From Davidsoniella eucalypti (lineage: Eukaryota > Ascomycota > Sordariomycetes > Microascales > Ceratocystidaceae): DNA of 64,000 nt. The notes under the pieces were generated by a model. It saw only the letters and a program-made list of their open reading frames with translations, was not told the origin of the DNA and did not search any database. The position numbers and the translations under genes were made by a program. Below, piece after piece: positions 42,563 to 53,773 of the stretch. The first letter of the stretch is position 1. Each line of letters opens with the position of its first letter. Where the stretch lies: positions 248,001 through 312,000 of the forward strand of contig RMBW01000018.1 in the NCBI GenBank assembly GCA_004009845.1, read 5' to 3'.

Positions 42563-45254
42563 CTCATCGCCCGTGTGTAGCTTCAGAGGCTACAGCAGAC
42601 TCGATAACAGGATAAGATAGTATTAATGATAATGAGACCCTGTAAGAGGCAAACAAGACTCGAAGGTTGTCGATATACAGCAACGATCTTGCACGTCGAC
42701 GTAGCAAAGCAAAGGATAAGCCAAAACAAAAATAAAAATGCGGAACAAAAGAACGAGGAAACTTGAGACCAGGACACTCAAAAGTATATAATGTTTCGTC
42801 GAGGGGCGACTGAGATGGCGGCGGGTACGTCACGGTTCTAAAGTCCGCGCTGACCTGGTTTGGCTTGTCTCGCTCGGCCCCATGAAGAAGCTCTAAGCTC
42901 CATAGCCAACAGAGCCTACATACAAATACAGTATAACATTATAAAGCAAGAAGGCAGAGCTTCCTTGGACCAAGCTTGGCTTTCGTGCTTAGCTGCCGGC
43001 TAGCATGATTTAATTGGATTTTATCTATTTCTCGTGTCGTTGTCGGAATCCGAATGTATCAAATACTGAGACGCACATCCATCACCTTATCCGGCTCAAT
43101 GACTGGGTTTTTTTCTTCTTCTACATTGTTCGAGTCGTTCATTGCAACCTCATGTTCTATATCCATAGTCAGAGTCATTTATTGGACATTCGGCCATCCT
43201 AAATGTCTACCAACTACCGATCATGTGCCGCTGCCACTGCTACTAACCAAGCGTATGACGTTTATCTTGTTTTCCCTCTCCTGCCTAAAGTCTTGGCCTA
43301 GCCATATGACCAAAGAAACTCGTGGTTGCATATAGAATTTGCTAATCCCGGCATTAGACGGCGTGGGAATAATCAAAGTTCGGGTTCCTGATAGCCGCTA
43401 CCGCTGCATATCACGAATTAGGAAAGCCCCCTCTCCCTTCTCTCCCCTTGGTCGCAAATCTCAACTCGACCTCACAGCACGAAAGGTAAACAAGCATTTC
43501 TTGTGCTATGCTCGCCTTGTCCCTCGACAGGCCTGCGCTTGCGCTTGCGTATATTCTTATTCCTTTCTCTGGTACAGCTTCGACCGCCCTCGAGACACTG
43601 CCTCTACTCTTTTTTCAAACTGACTGTTTCTGCGGGACTAATAGCCTGAAGAATCTCTTGTTTAGTCACAGCTGTTGACGCGGCTCAGGCTATGGCTGCC
43701 AACATATGTGTTTCTACCTGTGGTTCGTGCTCTAATTAATCAGTGTACATACATGTATAAAGGGCTTAAAGGGCTCTCTTGTCGTGCATGTGGAACGAGC
43801 TTGTAGCTTAAGAAAAAGTCACCGAGGCCATAGCTTGTACTGCGACATTCCTAGTTTTTATATCCATCGAAAATAACCTTTTATGCAACCGGAAATAAAG
43901 GGGACTTGGTACTTCAGCACAAATAGCAATGGGTCTTCAAAAAGTTACTTAGCCCACAAAGACCTTACATTGTATGCTAGAATTAGTTCAGGGCTGTGCA
44001 TTTTAGGATACCCAGGTGCTCCATAGCTATTAAAGCTCCATTTCCACCTTAATAAAAATGGGTACAGGCTGAGAATAATAGCCAATGTACCAGCTGACTA
44101 CTCCTCTGCTTTTCATCTTCATCGTGAGGGTTCAGTCTGCCTTTGCCTTGTGTAGGCTTTTAGGGATCCTTTGCTTTCGGCTTCGACTTAGCCTTGCCCT
44201 TTGGACTTTGACTTTACCTATGCCATTCCCTTTGCCGTTTAAGTTGCGATTTCCTTTCGTTTTGACTTTGCCTTTGCCTTGGTTTTGCTAAGTTTGACTA
44301 GGCTCTTACTGGCCCAAACGCGAAGCGGGGCGAAGCCATCTTGCTAGTAATAAGACCTTGCTCGCTTCTTAAACAAGATATGCCTTTTTCGTCCTGAGAA
44401 ACACCAAACAATTCCAATAACTCAAAGTGCACAAGCAGCCCAGCAACCAAGTAATCTCCCAACTAGGCAACTGCCTGTTTTTATTTTGCGGCCCGTTCGG
44501 CATCCTTTGACGCTGATTGGCTAGGATCCATCCTTAGGGGAAAACTTTCCACTAAATCTTGAGCACAATTTTGCTGGGCACTGTAGCCTGTTTTCTGGGT
44601 TACTGCACCAGACCTAACCCTATTTGTGTGACATCAAAAAGTACATATGGCTACATCTAGAACCTCCGAGGTACTCTCTGTGATAGTTATGTATATATGT
44701 TCATGAAATGTGATAAGTAACCAGGTCAATGACTAATGCATTTATTAAGTCTTTAGACAGCAAGTTATAGAAAATAAAATGTAGACTATAAGCCAGATTA
44801 ATCGAAGTCTTTAGAGCTTATCTCATCATGGTTAAAGATATATAGTATGCATCAACACCATGTCCAGGTGATCGTGATAGTTCACGTTGCGTACCTGATA
44901 TTCATTCATATATATCCACATTACTAAGTCCGTATATATATCTTATAGTATCGTTGCTGTGCTGTTTCATGGGATGCATCTTTCTTATAATCAGCTAGAA
45001 ATATATTAAAAAATAGTCTGAATATCCCGTTACTGGTAGTTGTGAAGATTTTGCACAAGATGTTAAATTTGTTTGCAGTTCCTTCCTAATTTGACAAAAT
45101 AAGAGCACAAAATCTACAAAACCTTTCTTGTTGGAATGACTCAATGTTGCCAGCCAACAAAACCTACTTTTATGCATGCTGAAAAGACAACTCTGACATC
45201 TTTCAACCATCATCAAACCTTCATCAGATCATCGTTCTATTTGATCAAGCCAAT
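42563..45254. other. Divergent intergenic region
   Basis: About 2.7 kb between the membrane-protein gene (minus) and the coiled-coil gene (plus). No gene is supported. It includes an imperfect hexanucleotide-like repeat at about 44140-44290 and CCTAACCCTA at 44613-44622. Confidence 0.45.
44140..44290 (+). repeat. Degenerate CTTTGC/CTTTGA short-unit repeat
   Basis: The plus strand repeats variants of CTTTGCCTTTGAC over about 150 bp. Read on the minus strand it would give Lys-rich fragments (KAKAKSK, KAKSKPKAK) broken by stops. It is either a decayed microsatellite or the remnant of a Lys-rich coding tail. Confidence 0.4.
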
Positions 45255-46946
45255 ATGTTTTCAGATCGTCCGCCTCGCACGTCGTCTCGTGCTCCAATAC
45301 GTCCGCCTTCTTCAGCACCGCCACGGGCGCAGAAATACTATTCTTCGGGCTATTTCTACCCAGAAGAACAGAGTCCATCATATAAGCTGTCCGGTAGTCA
45401 CCGCAACCTTCCCAGACGCAAGGATAGTCCCATCATGAAGGGCATTCTGGCTCCTCAAGCCAAAATGTTTTCATCATCGACCCCATTGGAACAAGCTGCC
45501 AGTTTCCGCGCTGCTATCCCGCCATCCATGACAGTTCCCGAGCCGCTGATGGGCATAGATGCGAGCATCATCGAAAATGGCTTGGATGGCTTGAGCAAAA
45601 GTGACATTGAGGATGCCATCGGTCCTTTGAAGAATGCGGTTGATTTCCATCGAGTCTCATCTGAACGCCAGATGGCTTTACTCCGCGCTGATAATCTTGC
45701 TCTTCAAGAACATGTCATGAAGATATCACAGCAGCTAGAGAATGTGACGACCCAGATGACCAAAATGGTGAATAACTATTCACAGCTTTGTCACTTACTG
45801 CCTGCTATTCCACCGGAGTCGAACGAAGGCTTTGATCGTCAGCACCGAGATACCCTTGGCAACACATCGTCTATGGCTATGAACAACAACTATATGACCC
45901 AATCTCAGATACCCCTTCCCCCGCGCCATCGAGTGCCGTCAAACCAAGGCACTCTAGCGAAGGAGTCGTTCATGAACAATGACTTTGAGCGTATATCGAA
46001 AAGCCCCTTCGGCGATGGCACCCAGTCCCAGCATAATGAACCTCCGTTCTATCCACCCCAGAAGCGCCAAGCCAAGAGATATATCACGGCACATGATGCC
46101 GACTCATCGACATCTGCTGACTCGATATCTACCTACGGCCACTCTATATACGAGCCTCTTGTGCCCTCTACAGCTACGCAATCCTGGTACAACGATAGTG
46201 GCAATGGATATCCTACCAACTCTGGGGATGTCAACAGAAATGAAGAAAACACGGCATTCAACTCAGTGCGTAAGATGAGTCTGCCATTTGTCCCGGCCGA
46301 CAACAATTTTGAGAGTTTATTCGCCGCTCCATCTTCCAATAAAGCAAACTATGGTGCGACAACCCCGAAGAAAGATATGCCGCTATTTTCTTTAGCGGCG
46401 ACGTCTCGCAATCCCTTTGTGACATCAGCACCGAAGATTCCCATGCCATTTAGCGCTTCTACATCTACCGACTCACTGCCAATGTCTATTATCGAGCCGG
46501 AAGACGCTACTAATATTACACCTAAAGCCTATCTCGGCACCCCGATGATCCAAAGCGAGAAAGTTCTGCATACACGTGCTCAGAATCTGAAGATCAAAAC
46601 CTCCAACCGGGCCGCCTGGAATCAGGATCAGAACTGCGAGCTGGCTGGTCTTTATAGCATTCGTACTCACAAGCCAATCGCCAATTTTCCCAAGACGTCC
46701 GTAGATATCATGTGTGTACCCGAAGCTCGCCTTGAACGCATCCTCGAAGAACTTGGCGAATCGCCGACAGGCTCTCATGTGCAGAAAAGACAGAAGCTAC
46801 TCGAATGCACGATTGTTGGATTGGGCTTGATCCCGTATTCTCAGGCGACAGATAATGACCATTCTCTGGATGGCTATAATGGGGAGAGAAAGAGAGTGTT
46901 TTCCATTCCTGATTCGGATGAGAAGCATAGTGAGGATTCGTCTTAG
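45255..46946 (+). CDS. Orphan coiled-coil protein, 563 aa
   Basis: Single-exon gene, open from MFSDRPPRTSSRAP to a TAG at 46944. The first ~70 residues are basic and Pro/Ser-rich. Residues about 95-185 are the best structured part, with a short helical segment (MGIDASIIENGLDGL) followed by a heptad-like coiled coil (LRADNLALQEHVMKI...). The middle (190-420) is Asn/Ser/Pro-rich and probably disordered. The C-terminal part (about 430-540) has mixed hydrophobic content (VDIMCVPEARLERILEELGESP). No catalytic motif, signal peptide or membrane segment was found. I do not recognise the family; the layout suits an adaptor or nuclear protein, but that is only inference. Confidence 0.75.
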   Translation: MFSDRPPRTSSRAPIRPPSSAPPRAQKYYSSGYFYPEEQSPSYKLSGSHRNLPRRKDSPIMKGILAPQAKMFSSSTPLEQAASFRAAIPPSMTVPEPLMGIDASIIENGLDGLSKSDIEDAIGPLKNAVDFHRVSSERQMALLRADNLALQEHVMKISQQLENVTTQMTKMVNNYSQLCHLLPAIPPESNEGFDRQHRDTLGNTSSMAMNNNYMTQSQIPLPPRHRVPSNQGTLAKESFMNNDFERISKSPFGDGTQSQHNEPPFYPPQKRQAKRYITAHDADSSTSADSISTYGHSIYEPLVPSTATQSWYNDSGNGYPTNSGDVNRNEENTAFNSVRKMSLPFVPADNNFESLFAAPSSNKANYGATTPKKDMPLFSLAATSRNPFVTSAPKIPMPFSASTSTDSLPMSIIEPEDATNITPKAYLGTPMIQSEKVLHTRAQNLKIKTSNRAAWNQDQNCELAGLYSIRTHKPIANFPKTSVDIMCVPEARLERILEELGESPTGSHVQKRQKLLECTIVGLGLIPYSQATDNDHSLDGYNGERKRVFSIPDSDEKHSEDSS

Positions 46947-47459
46947 TTTAGATTCTTTAATTTAGTGTTCAGTACGAGTAAACCTTCTAATGCATTGATA
47001 TTAAAAAAACTAATATCCTTCGGATGATACCTTTACACATGAACGACAAGTTTACGGTTGTGATTTGACGGTGAACCACGTATTTTGATCCTACCATTTT
47101 GATGGGTTAAGTTTACCTCTAAAAGTATCTATCGTTTTCAAAAAACAAGTAACTATTCTTTTGTAAAGACTATCACTTGGCGTTTTCCCGGTTAGTACTA
47201 CATGTCTAATTCACAGATAGCTCAGAGACAAGTGACTGAGTACACAGTTATATTTGGAAGTACACGTTTAGAATGACGTATTGATTATATTCTGTGTATA
47301 GGTTTACATTATTGTTAACGAGTGCGGTATCTAATTACATTCTCTAGCTAAGATACAACCAGATATACGGTGTCTTGCAGAAAAGTTGAGAAAGATACCA
47401 CGGCCTTAACCATTTTTCTATATAAGAAAGTCTTTCCCTTTCCTTCTCCTTCTTCTTCA
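46947..47459. other. AT-rich 3' spacer
   Basis: About 500 bp between the coiled-coil gene and the retroelement relic. I see nothing beyond the probable 3' untranslated region of the coiled-coil gene. Confidence 0.5.
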
Positions 47460-48261
47460 CCTATCCCTTAAATGTATTTCTACTTTCGCAAGATTCGTTC
47501 TCGTCGTAGTTCGTCACGGAGGGCGCTTGGAGATAGTGAAAGAGTTTGGGGAACTCTGGCACGTATCGGGGGCGCCTGGAGAGCTTGAGGCGATTGTTCA
47601 ACCCAAACTTCGGGTTGTGCTTCAGATGAAGCTCTTGAAGCCTAGGGGCTTCAGGTTGAACAATGACGCCTCCCAAGCACGTAGGTTTCGCTCCGCATTT
47701 GCCTTGATTGGCCTTATGTGGGTCTTGGCAGTTGATGCAAATCTTGGGAGATTTGCAGTCATCAGCGTGGGCCGAGCAGCTGCACTTGGCACGCCGCTTG
47801 GCCTTGTGGCCGTACTGGGTCTTTTGGAAGCCCTAGCATCGTCCATAGTGGTGGGTGATTTTCTAGGGGTGGATTCGTCTTGAACTTAGGTTCTTGTGAT
47901 AGTTTTTGGTCCATCGGACCTCAATAGGTGCCACCTGGAAGGCGAAGTGAGAGGGGTTTTCCGGTTTGGCTGTGAGAGGGGGAATGGCCATGGGGCCGTT
48001 CTTGGCGGTTTGGAGCCGGAGAGCCTGGTTTGGGGGGGGGGGGAGGTCGGACAAGGCCCTGTTTGGGAGTCGGAGCTGCCTGGAAGGCCGGTGCTGAGGG
48101 CAATGTTTTGGACAAAGGAGCCCAGCGCGTGGAGAAAGAGGCTCGGGCGCCTCCCCTTCTATTGAGAGCTCGAGGGGAAATTTGTTGGAACCGAATGATT
48201 TCATCTGAATGATGTTGCGGTATCGAAAACTTTCAAGGAAGGCAAGAGTTGGTGAGGCCAA
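47460..48261 (-). mobile_element. Decayed retroelement gag-like relic with CCHC zinc knuckles
   Basis: On the minus strand a frame around 47660-47830 reads CSCSAHADDCKSPKICINCQ followed by DPHKANQGKCGAKPTC, the pattern of tandem zinc knuckles in gag-like ORF1 proteins of LINEs. It continues as an open frame to a stop at about 47463. Upstream, 48261-47863 is another open frame, Pro-rich, in a different register. The frame changes and a run of 12 G at 48032-48043 mark decay (or a homopolymer error). GC content is clearly higher than in the flanks. The matching reverse transcriptase is not present nearby. Confidence 0.6.
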
Positions 48262-49112
48262 CTAGCCCAAGCCCTCCACGTGGGTACGTAGTTTGAGGAC
48301 TGGCAGAGTTCACTGATCATGGTTAGAGGATGTCGAGGTGATATATATCTCGAACTTCATCCTGACTGGCGAGTTGGGGCACCAGAATGGGCCTCAGTGG
48401 AATCGTAACGGACGGCTTTTGTGAAGCGCCTGACGTGTTTGTAGACAGAGAGAGTCAGATGCATCGGGAAAATATCTTGGGGTTCTCCGAACAATTATCG
48501 GTATTCCCACTATAAGCTGCTGATTGGAAGTCCTATTGGCTCCCCTCACTGTTCGCTTAAACAAGCCGCGGCTATATGTCGGCCTTAAGCAGTGAGAAGG
48601 AGGGGTTGCTGTAAGCTCGTATGATCTTTTTGCCTTTTGCCTTTTTGCCTTAATCAGAGCCCCACATTCTCTGCCGCTTTGCAGTTGGGGGAGGTCCGAA
48701 TCAGTCATGTTACATATAAGCCTGACATAACCCTAACTATCACTATTTTTGTACTAAACTCCTCTTCATGGTTGATTGTGACCACAGAGCAAATCGACAA
48801 TACTTGAATGCTTGTAGACTAGTCTGAAAATCTTCATAGCTCTATAGCTCCATAAGATAAATGAATAAAATAAAAAAAAAGAATACTAGTCTGAGCAGTC
48901 CCGGATACTAGGAACATAGAAAATTGGTGCCAGAAAACACGGCCTCGCCCGGAGTCGAAAAGGAGCTCTTAGATAAATCTCTAGACTATAAATAAAATCA
49001 TCATCATCATCAACTTGAATGCTTGTAGGTCATATTATAACGTGGTTTCTATTTTTTCTTCGTGTCAGTCCTACCACTGGAATACTATCTTACTGTACAT
49101 ATAAACAGTACT
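48262..49112. other. Spacer between the retroelement relic and the palindrome
   Basis: No supported gene; a 104-codon minus-strand frame at 48394-48708 has no recognisable domain. The stretch contains the repeated CTTTTTGCC motif near 48628-48655 and a telomere-like ATAACCCTAACT at 48727-48738. Confidence 0.4.
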
Positions 49113-49161
49113 GTTACTTAATAGAAAGTGAACCATTTAGGTTCACTTTCTATTGGGTAAC
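49113..49161. repeat. 49-bp near-perfect palindrome
   Basis: The left arm 49113-49134 and right arm 49140-49161 are inverted complements over 22 bp apart from a TT/GG mismatch, around a 5-bp loop ATTTA. The inner 15 bp (starting AATAGAAAGTGAACC) pair perfectly. It lies about 205-250 bp upstream of the HET-domain gene's start. Confidence 0.8.
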
Positions 49162-49365
49162 ATTGGGCTGACGCCCAGCTAAAGCGATAAAACAAGCCAT
49201 AGACAGCAATGAGAAGATGACTAAACAGCCTTTGACATAGTTGTATGATGGAGAAGAGAAGAGCTTTAGGATGCTTCTACATGGTGATGAATGTTAATCA
49301 TTTCTCAATTGTTGTTTGATTTCATGATTACTGGCTGCAATACATCCCAACTAGCAGCCATTACT

Positions 49366-51624
49366 ATGTCTGATAACCTTTGCCTACAGTGCAGTAGTCT
49401 TGCCATCGACGATTCAAATCTTATCATAGAACCTCCGCCACGGAGCTTCAAATCAACAAAAAGCGACCAGAAACCCACCCGTAACATAGATACTGGGCTT
49501 CTGGTCCAGGATCATCTCCCTGATCTTCGAGGCTTAGAAGCCTCAGTCTCTTCTAATGGCACGCCTTGCCTATTCTGCTCATTCCTACGGGGTTGGCTTC
49601 TCAACCATCTAAGCCAACACTCGCCAGAGCCATTGACTGCTCAAATCTCGATCAGGGCCATATATCAGCGCTTCCATTCGTCTACTAAGACGGCGCCGTT
49701 GGATCTGCTGTTACTGGTGGAATGCGAGCCCGCGTCGGATAAAGTGCCAACGCAAATCATCTTTGGCGTGTTTCTACCGTCCAAGTTAGGGCTGAGATCT
49801 GCCCTAGAAGACACGCTTGTGTCTACTCGCGAATCACTAGCGCGGATTCTTCAGGGAAACCGGGCTTCCAAGGTATCATCGCCATCGCTGTCGCCGTCGC
49901 AAGATCTAGTCCTGAATGAGGCCGGGATTGCTGTGTTCCGTAAGGCTCTGGCTACTGATGATGCTCTAATCAAGAGAACCATCACCACTTCAGCACCACC
50001 CGGTAATGAGTTTTGGCCGACGAGACTCATTGAGATCAATGGCCCTGATAGCTTGCGACTTGTGCTCCGTGATGAAGTTGATAAGGACACAAAACGGGGA
50101 TATTCTGCGTTAAGCTACTGTTGGGGAAACCGTGAGCAAGCTAAACAACAGTTAACAACTACTATAAACACTCTTGCCGAGCGCCGCCGTGGTATCCCGA
50201 GAAATTTGATGACCCGCGTGGTTCAAGATACAGTCGATGTCTGCTGCTGGTTGGGCATCAAGTATATCTGGGTTGATGCCTTGTGTATCATCCAAGGTGA
50301 CAAGGATGACTGGGAGCTGGAATCAGCTATGATGGCCGATGTCTACGGTAAAGCATATCTCACTATTGCGCCACTTCAATCCACTCATTGTAACGAGACT
50401 TTTATCCACCGCAAGGTTTTTCCGGATTTGCCCGTTCACTTCACATCATCCAAGTCCAGCAAGAATGCCGCCACAATTTCAAGCACAGGGACTACGGTGT
50501 CTCTACGCTTCATCTCATATACCTACTCTCCAACAACAGTTGTTTGGCCGCCGTGGAACTCGCTTTCACACGAACTGATGATGTCGCCTTTGATGCAACG
50601 TGGTTGGACATTTCAGGAGATGCACCTATCACGGCGATTACTCTATATTCGCCGATCTGGTGCTGTACTGGCACAAGGAGCATCGGGCATCTCAGACCGT
50701 GGCAAGAAGGTTGACATCGTACATAGGGGCACATCAACGGGTGCTGCTGACCTAGCTGCGGTAAAACTTGCCACAGACTCCCGCCAAGACCGTTACTATT
50801 ACTGGCACAAGATGGTTGAAGACTACACCATGCGCACATTCACATTTAGCTCAGATCTTCTGCCTGCCTTGGCTGGGCTGGCGTCACAATTTGCCAAAGT
50901 CTACGAGGACGAGTATCTTGTAGGCTTGTGGAAGAAGGATCTTCCTAGGCAGCTACTATGGATCGTTGACAGGAGCGATATAGACCAGAAACGCCAAGAA
51001 AGAGAGTTCGACAACGTGTATGCGTTAACACAACAGCTAATGAAGCCTGAAGACAACACAAAGAAGCGGCGTGGCCCATCGTGGTCGTGGGCCAGCCGTA
51101 TCAATGGTGTCCTTTGGTACAATTCTGGCGGGCAGATTGACATCCACAACTGGGATGTACACATCGAGTCCACATCACTAAACAAATTCGGAGCCGTTGA
51201 TCGTGGTTGTCTCACGATTGATACCACCCTTTTCGAAGTAGAGGCACTCCGCACACCAACGCGCACTCTTGCTCCCGACGGCACAAGCTTGATGGAGGAT
51301 CGCTGGGTCTTATATGTCAAGGGGACCCAGGAGAAATGTTTCTGGGATATGGATTGGCGGTTAGATGAAGAGAACTTGGGCGATGTCCCATGGCACGAGA
51401 TACGTATAGCTAGGATATTGTCTGCTCATGATTCTGACTTGGCGCAGAAAGCTGGACGAGAGACGCAATACAGCCTAGCGTGTGGGCTAGCTCTGTGGAA
51501 GTTGGGCACTACAAATGAATGGCTCCGTATAGGCGTTGTACAGGTAAGGCTGAAGGAATTGACACGGCCAGAAGTTGATGATTTGTTCAAAGACTCGGTA
51601 GTTCAAACAGTGAATGTTATTTAA
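49366..51624 (+). CDS. HET-domain (heterokaryon incompatibility-type) protein
   Basis: HET proteins mediate non-self recognition and programmed cell death on hyphal fusion; most family members are uncharacterised. Single exon, 752 aa from MSDNLCLQC at 49366. An in-frame ATG at 49291 would add 25 residues resembling leader. The N-terminus carries Cys pairs (LCLQCSS, PCLFCSF) seen in this subfamily. The HET domain spans about residues 245-410: GYSALSYCWG, then LGIKYIWVDALCIIQGDKDDW and MMADVYGKAYLTIAP. The later LMQRGWTFQEMHLSRRLLYI and WSWAS match the usual continuation. No STAND NTPase, WD40 or amyloid motif follows, so this is a stand-alone HET protein. It sits beside retroelement debris, a typical accessory setting. 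Confidence 0.92.
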   Translation: MSDNLCLQCSSLAIDDSNLIIEPPPRSFKSTKSDQKPTRNIDTGLLVQDHLPDLRGLEASVSSNGTPCLFCSFLRGWLLNHLSQHSPEPLTAQISIRAIYQRFHSSTKTAPLDLLLLVECEPASDKVPTQIIFGVFLPSKLGLRSALEDTLVSTRESLARILQGNRASKVSSPSLSPSQDLVLNEAGIAVFRKALATDDALIKRTITTSAPPGNEFWPTRLIEINGPDSLRLVLRDEVDKDTKRGYSALSYCWGNREQAKQQLTTTINTLAERRRGIPRNLMTRVVQDTVDVCCWLGIKYIWVDALCIIQGDKDDWELESAMMADVYGKAYLTIAPLQSTHCNETFIHRKVFPDLPVHFTSSKSSKNAATISSTGTTVSLRFISYTYSPTTVVWPPWNSLSHELMMSPLMQRGWTFQEMHLSRRLLYIRRSGAVLAQGASGISDRGKKVDIVHRGTSTGAADLAAVKLATDSRQDRYYYWHKMVEDYTMRTFTFSSDLLPALAGLASQFAKVYEDEYLVGLWKKDLPRQLLWIVDRSDIDQKRQEREFDNVYALTQQLMKPEDNTKKRRGPSWSWASRINGVLWYNSGGQIDIHNWDVHIESTSLNKFGAVDRGCLTIDTTLFEVEALRTPTRTLAPDGTSLMEDRWVLYVKGTQEKCFWDMDWRLDEENLGDVPWHEIRIARILSAHDSDLAQKAGRETQYSLACGLALWKLGTTNEWLRIGVVQVRLKELTRPEVDDLFKDSVVQTVNVI

Positions 51625-51996
51625 GTATATAAGAGGCCGTTTACAAGGAACAAAGCGTTACACAAACAATAAGCACTAACTACACGTGACTATGGCCCTA
51701 ACCCTAGATACTTTATATTTGAATTAATCAGCAAGAAATGGTGTAATTCCGATAGAGGGTCTCCGATGTGAAGCTTAAGCTCGAGCTTTATGAATGACTC
51801 GGTTATGCCGCATGATCTTATACTTGGATTTCTGTTCTTTTCTTTTTTTCTTTTCCCTATCTCTCGTACCCAACTTTGCGTCTTCTTTCTTATCAAGTCT
51901 AAGAGCTACTTCGGGGCTCTTTACACATGAAATAAACTCACCGGCAAACCCCTCACCCCGACAGCAACTTCAATTATCATAAGCAAAGCTTTCATT
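51625..51996. promoter_or_regulatory. Spacer and promoter of glutathione synthetase
   Basis: 372 bp between the HET gene and the glutathione synthetase ATG. It contains CCCTAACCCTAGA at 51696-51708 and a long pyrimidine tract on the coding strand (about 51830-51865), consistent with a core promoter. Confidence 0.35.
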
Positions 51997-53773
51997 ATGG
52001 CTTACCCGCCAACACTACAGCAGACGGAGGAGGAGTATCTAGCCACGATCATCAAGGACTGGTGCATCAGCAATGGACTATGCATCCGGCCGCCACCAAG
52101 TGTGTTTGCGCTAGAGCAGGATCCCAATGGAGTTTTAGGATGCCATGTGCCGGTGACGCTGTTCCCAAGTCCGTTCCCGCGCAACTGCTTTGAACAGGCA
52201 CGCAGTGTGCAGAAGGCTTATAATGAGCTATATATACGTATCAGCCAAGACGAGCGGTTTTTGGAGGATATTGTCAAGCAGTAAGTTGTTACTTGGGTCA
52301 ACTGCAACGTATAGAGAGGCAGATGTCGGTTACTGACCATGCAAATCATATATTAGGGTTGAGGGCGATGAGTTTACCGTGAATCTATGGAAGATCCACG
52401 AGAGAGTTCAGGCCGAGGGCTATGTTCAGGTACGGTTTGCAAGTCTTGGTGGTTCATTCAACTTGCTAACAATATATATATAGCCTCACGTTCTAGGCCT
52501 CTTCCGCTCGGACTACATGGTTCATAAGTCAACAACGGAGGACGGTAAGACCAAACTACAGCCCAAACAGGTTGAATTCAACACCATTTCGGTCTCCTTT
52601 GGTGGTCTTTCGTCCAAGGCAACTCAACTTCACAAGTAAGTCTATCAGCAATAATATATGTATACATACTATGATATGCCCTTTCGCACATTGATACTGA
52701 CCCTCGATACTCCTAGATATCTTGCAAACATTGAATACCCTTTGCTCCAAGATACTCTGCCTCGCAACACGCTGGACGTTCCTCTTAGCACCAGCGCCGC
52801 TGATCTAGCAGGCGGTCTACGTAGCGCCTTCAACGTCTACAACGAGACATCTACTGCGTCTTCATCACCGTCTCTCCCGCGCTGCATTCTCTTTATCACG
52901 CAAGACGGTGAGCGCAACGTCTTCGACCAGCGCACCATAGAATACCACTTGACCCACGATGCCACAGCACCTATCGCCGTCTTCCGTCTCCCCATCTCAC
53001 AAATTCGTAAGCACACACGTGTTGCAGATACCCCCAAGCGTGAACTGCTCTACACGCTTCCGCAGAACCCAGGAGCTGCTGTTTTCGAGGTTGCAGTCGT
53101 TTACTTCCGTTGTGCCTACGATCCCAGCGACTACCCCGTTCCCGAGGTCTGGGAAGCTCGGTACCATCTAGAACGCTCCAATGCTATTAAGTGCCCGTCT
53201 GTCCTGGTGCAGCTGGCCGGGTGCAAAAAGGTGCAGCAAGTGCTAGCCACGCCACCAGCTGATGCCGAAGCTACCACAGCCTTGGGCACCTATGCGAACG
53301 AGAATGCATCGGAGACATCCCTACTGCGCGACACGTTCACCAACATCTACCCCATGGACACCTCGCCAGCAGGGCTAGAAGCGCGCAAGCTTGCGCTCGA
53401 CGCAGACAAGTGTCAAGCCTTTGTGCTCAAGCCACAGCGCGAGGGCGGCGGTAACAACATCTACCGCTCAGCCATCCCGGCCTACCTGCAGAGTGTGCCC
53501 GAAGAGACGTGGGGAGCGTATATCCTGATGGAGTTGATCTTACCTCCGGCCGTGAACAACGTTATTCTACGGAACGGAAATATCGAAAAGGGTGGTGTTA
53601 TCTGCGAGCTTGGCGTGTTTGGCACGGCGGTGTGGAATCATGTGACGGGCGACATCGCACATAACGAGGAGTCAGGCTACTTACTGCGCACCAAGGGCGA
53701 TAAGAGCGAGGAAGGCGGCGTTGCCGCTGGATTCGGATGTATGGATAGCGTATCTCTCGTTGATAGCATCTAA
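51997..53773 (+). CDS. GSH2: Glutathione synthetase
   Basis: Joins gamma-glutamylcysteine and glycine with ATP, the last step of glutathione synthesis, in the cytosol. Four exons (51997-52280, 52357-52429, 52484-52635, 52717-53773) with introns of 76, 54 and 81 bp give 521 aa, a normal length for the eukaryotic enzyme. Recognisable blocks are LGLFRSDYM, KQVEFNTISVSFGGL, VYFRCAYDPSDYP, the glycine-rich ATP-binding loop KPQREGGGNNIY and the C-terminal AAGFGCMDSVSLV. All three splice junctions restore conserved sequence (for example Q/VEGDEF and LHK/YLANIEYP), which supports the model. It is convergent with the mtSSB gene, with 279 bp between stop codons. Confidence 0.96.
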
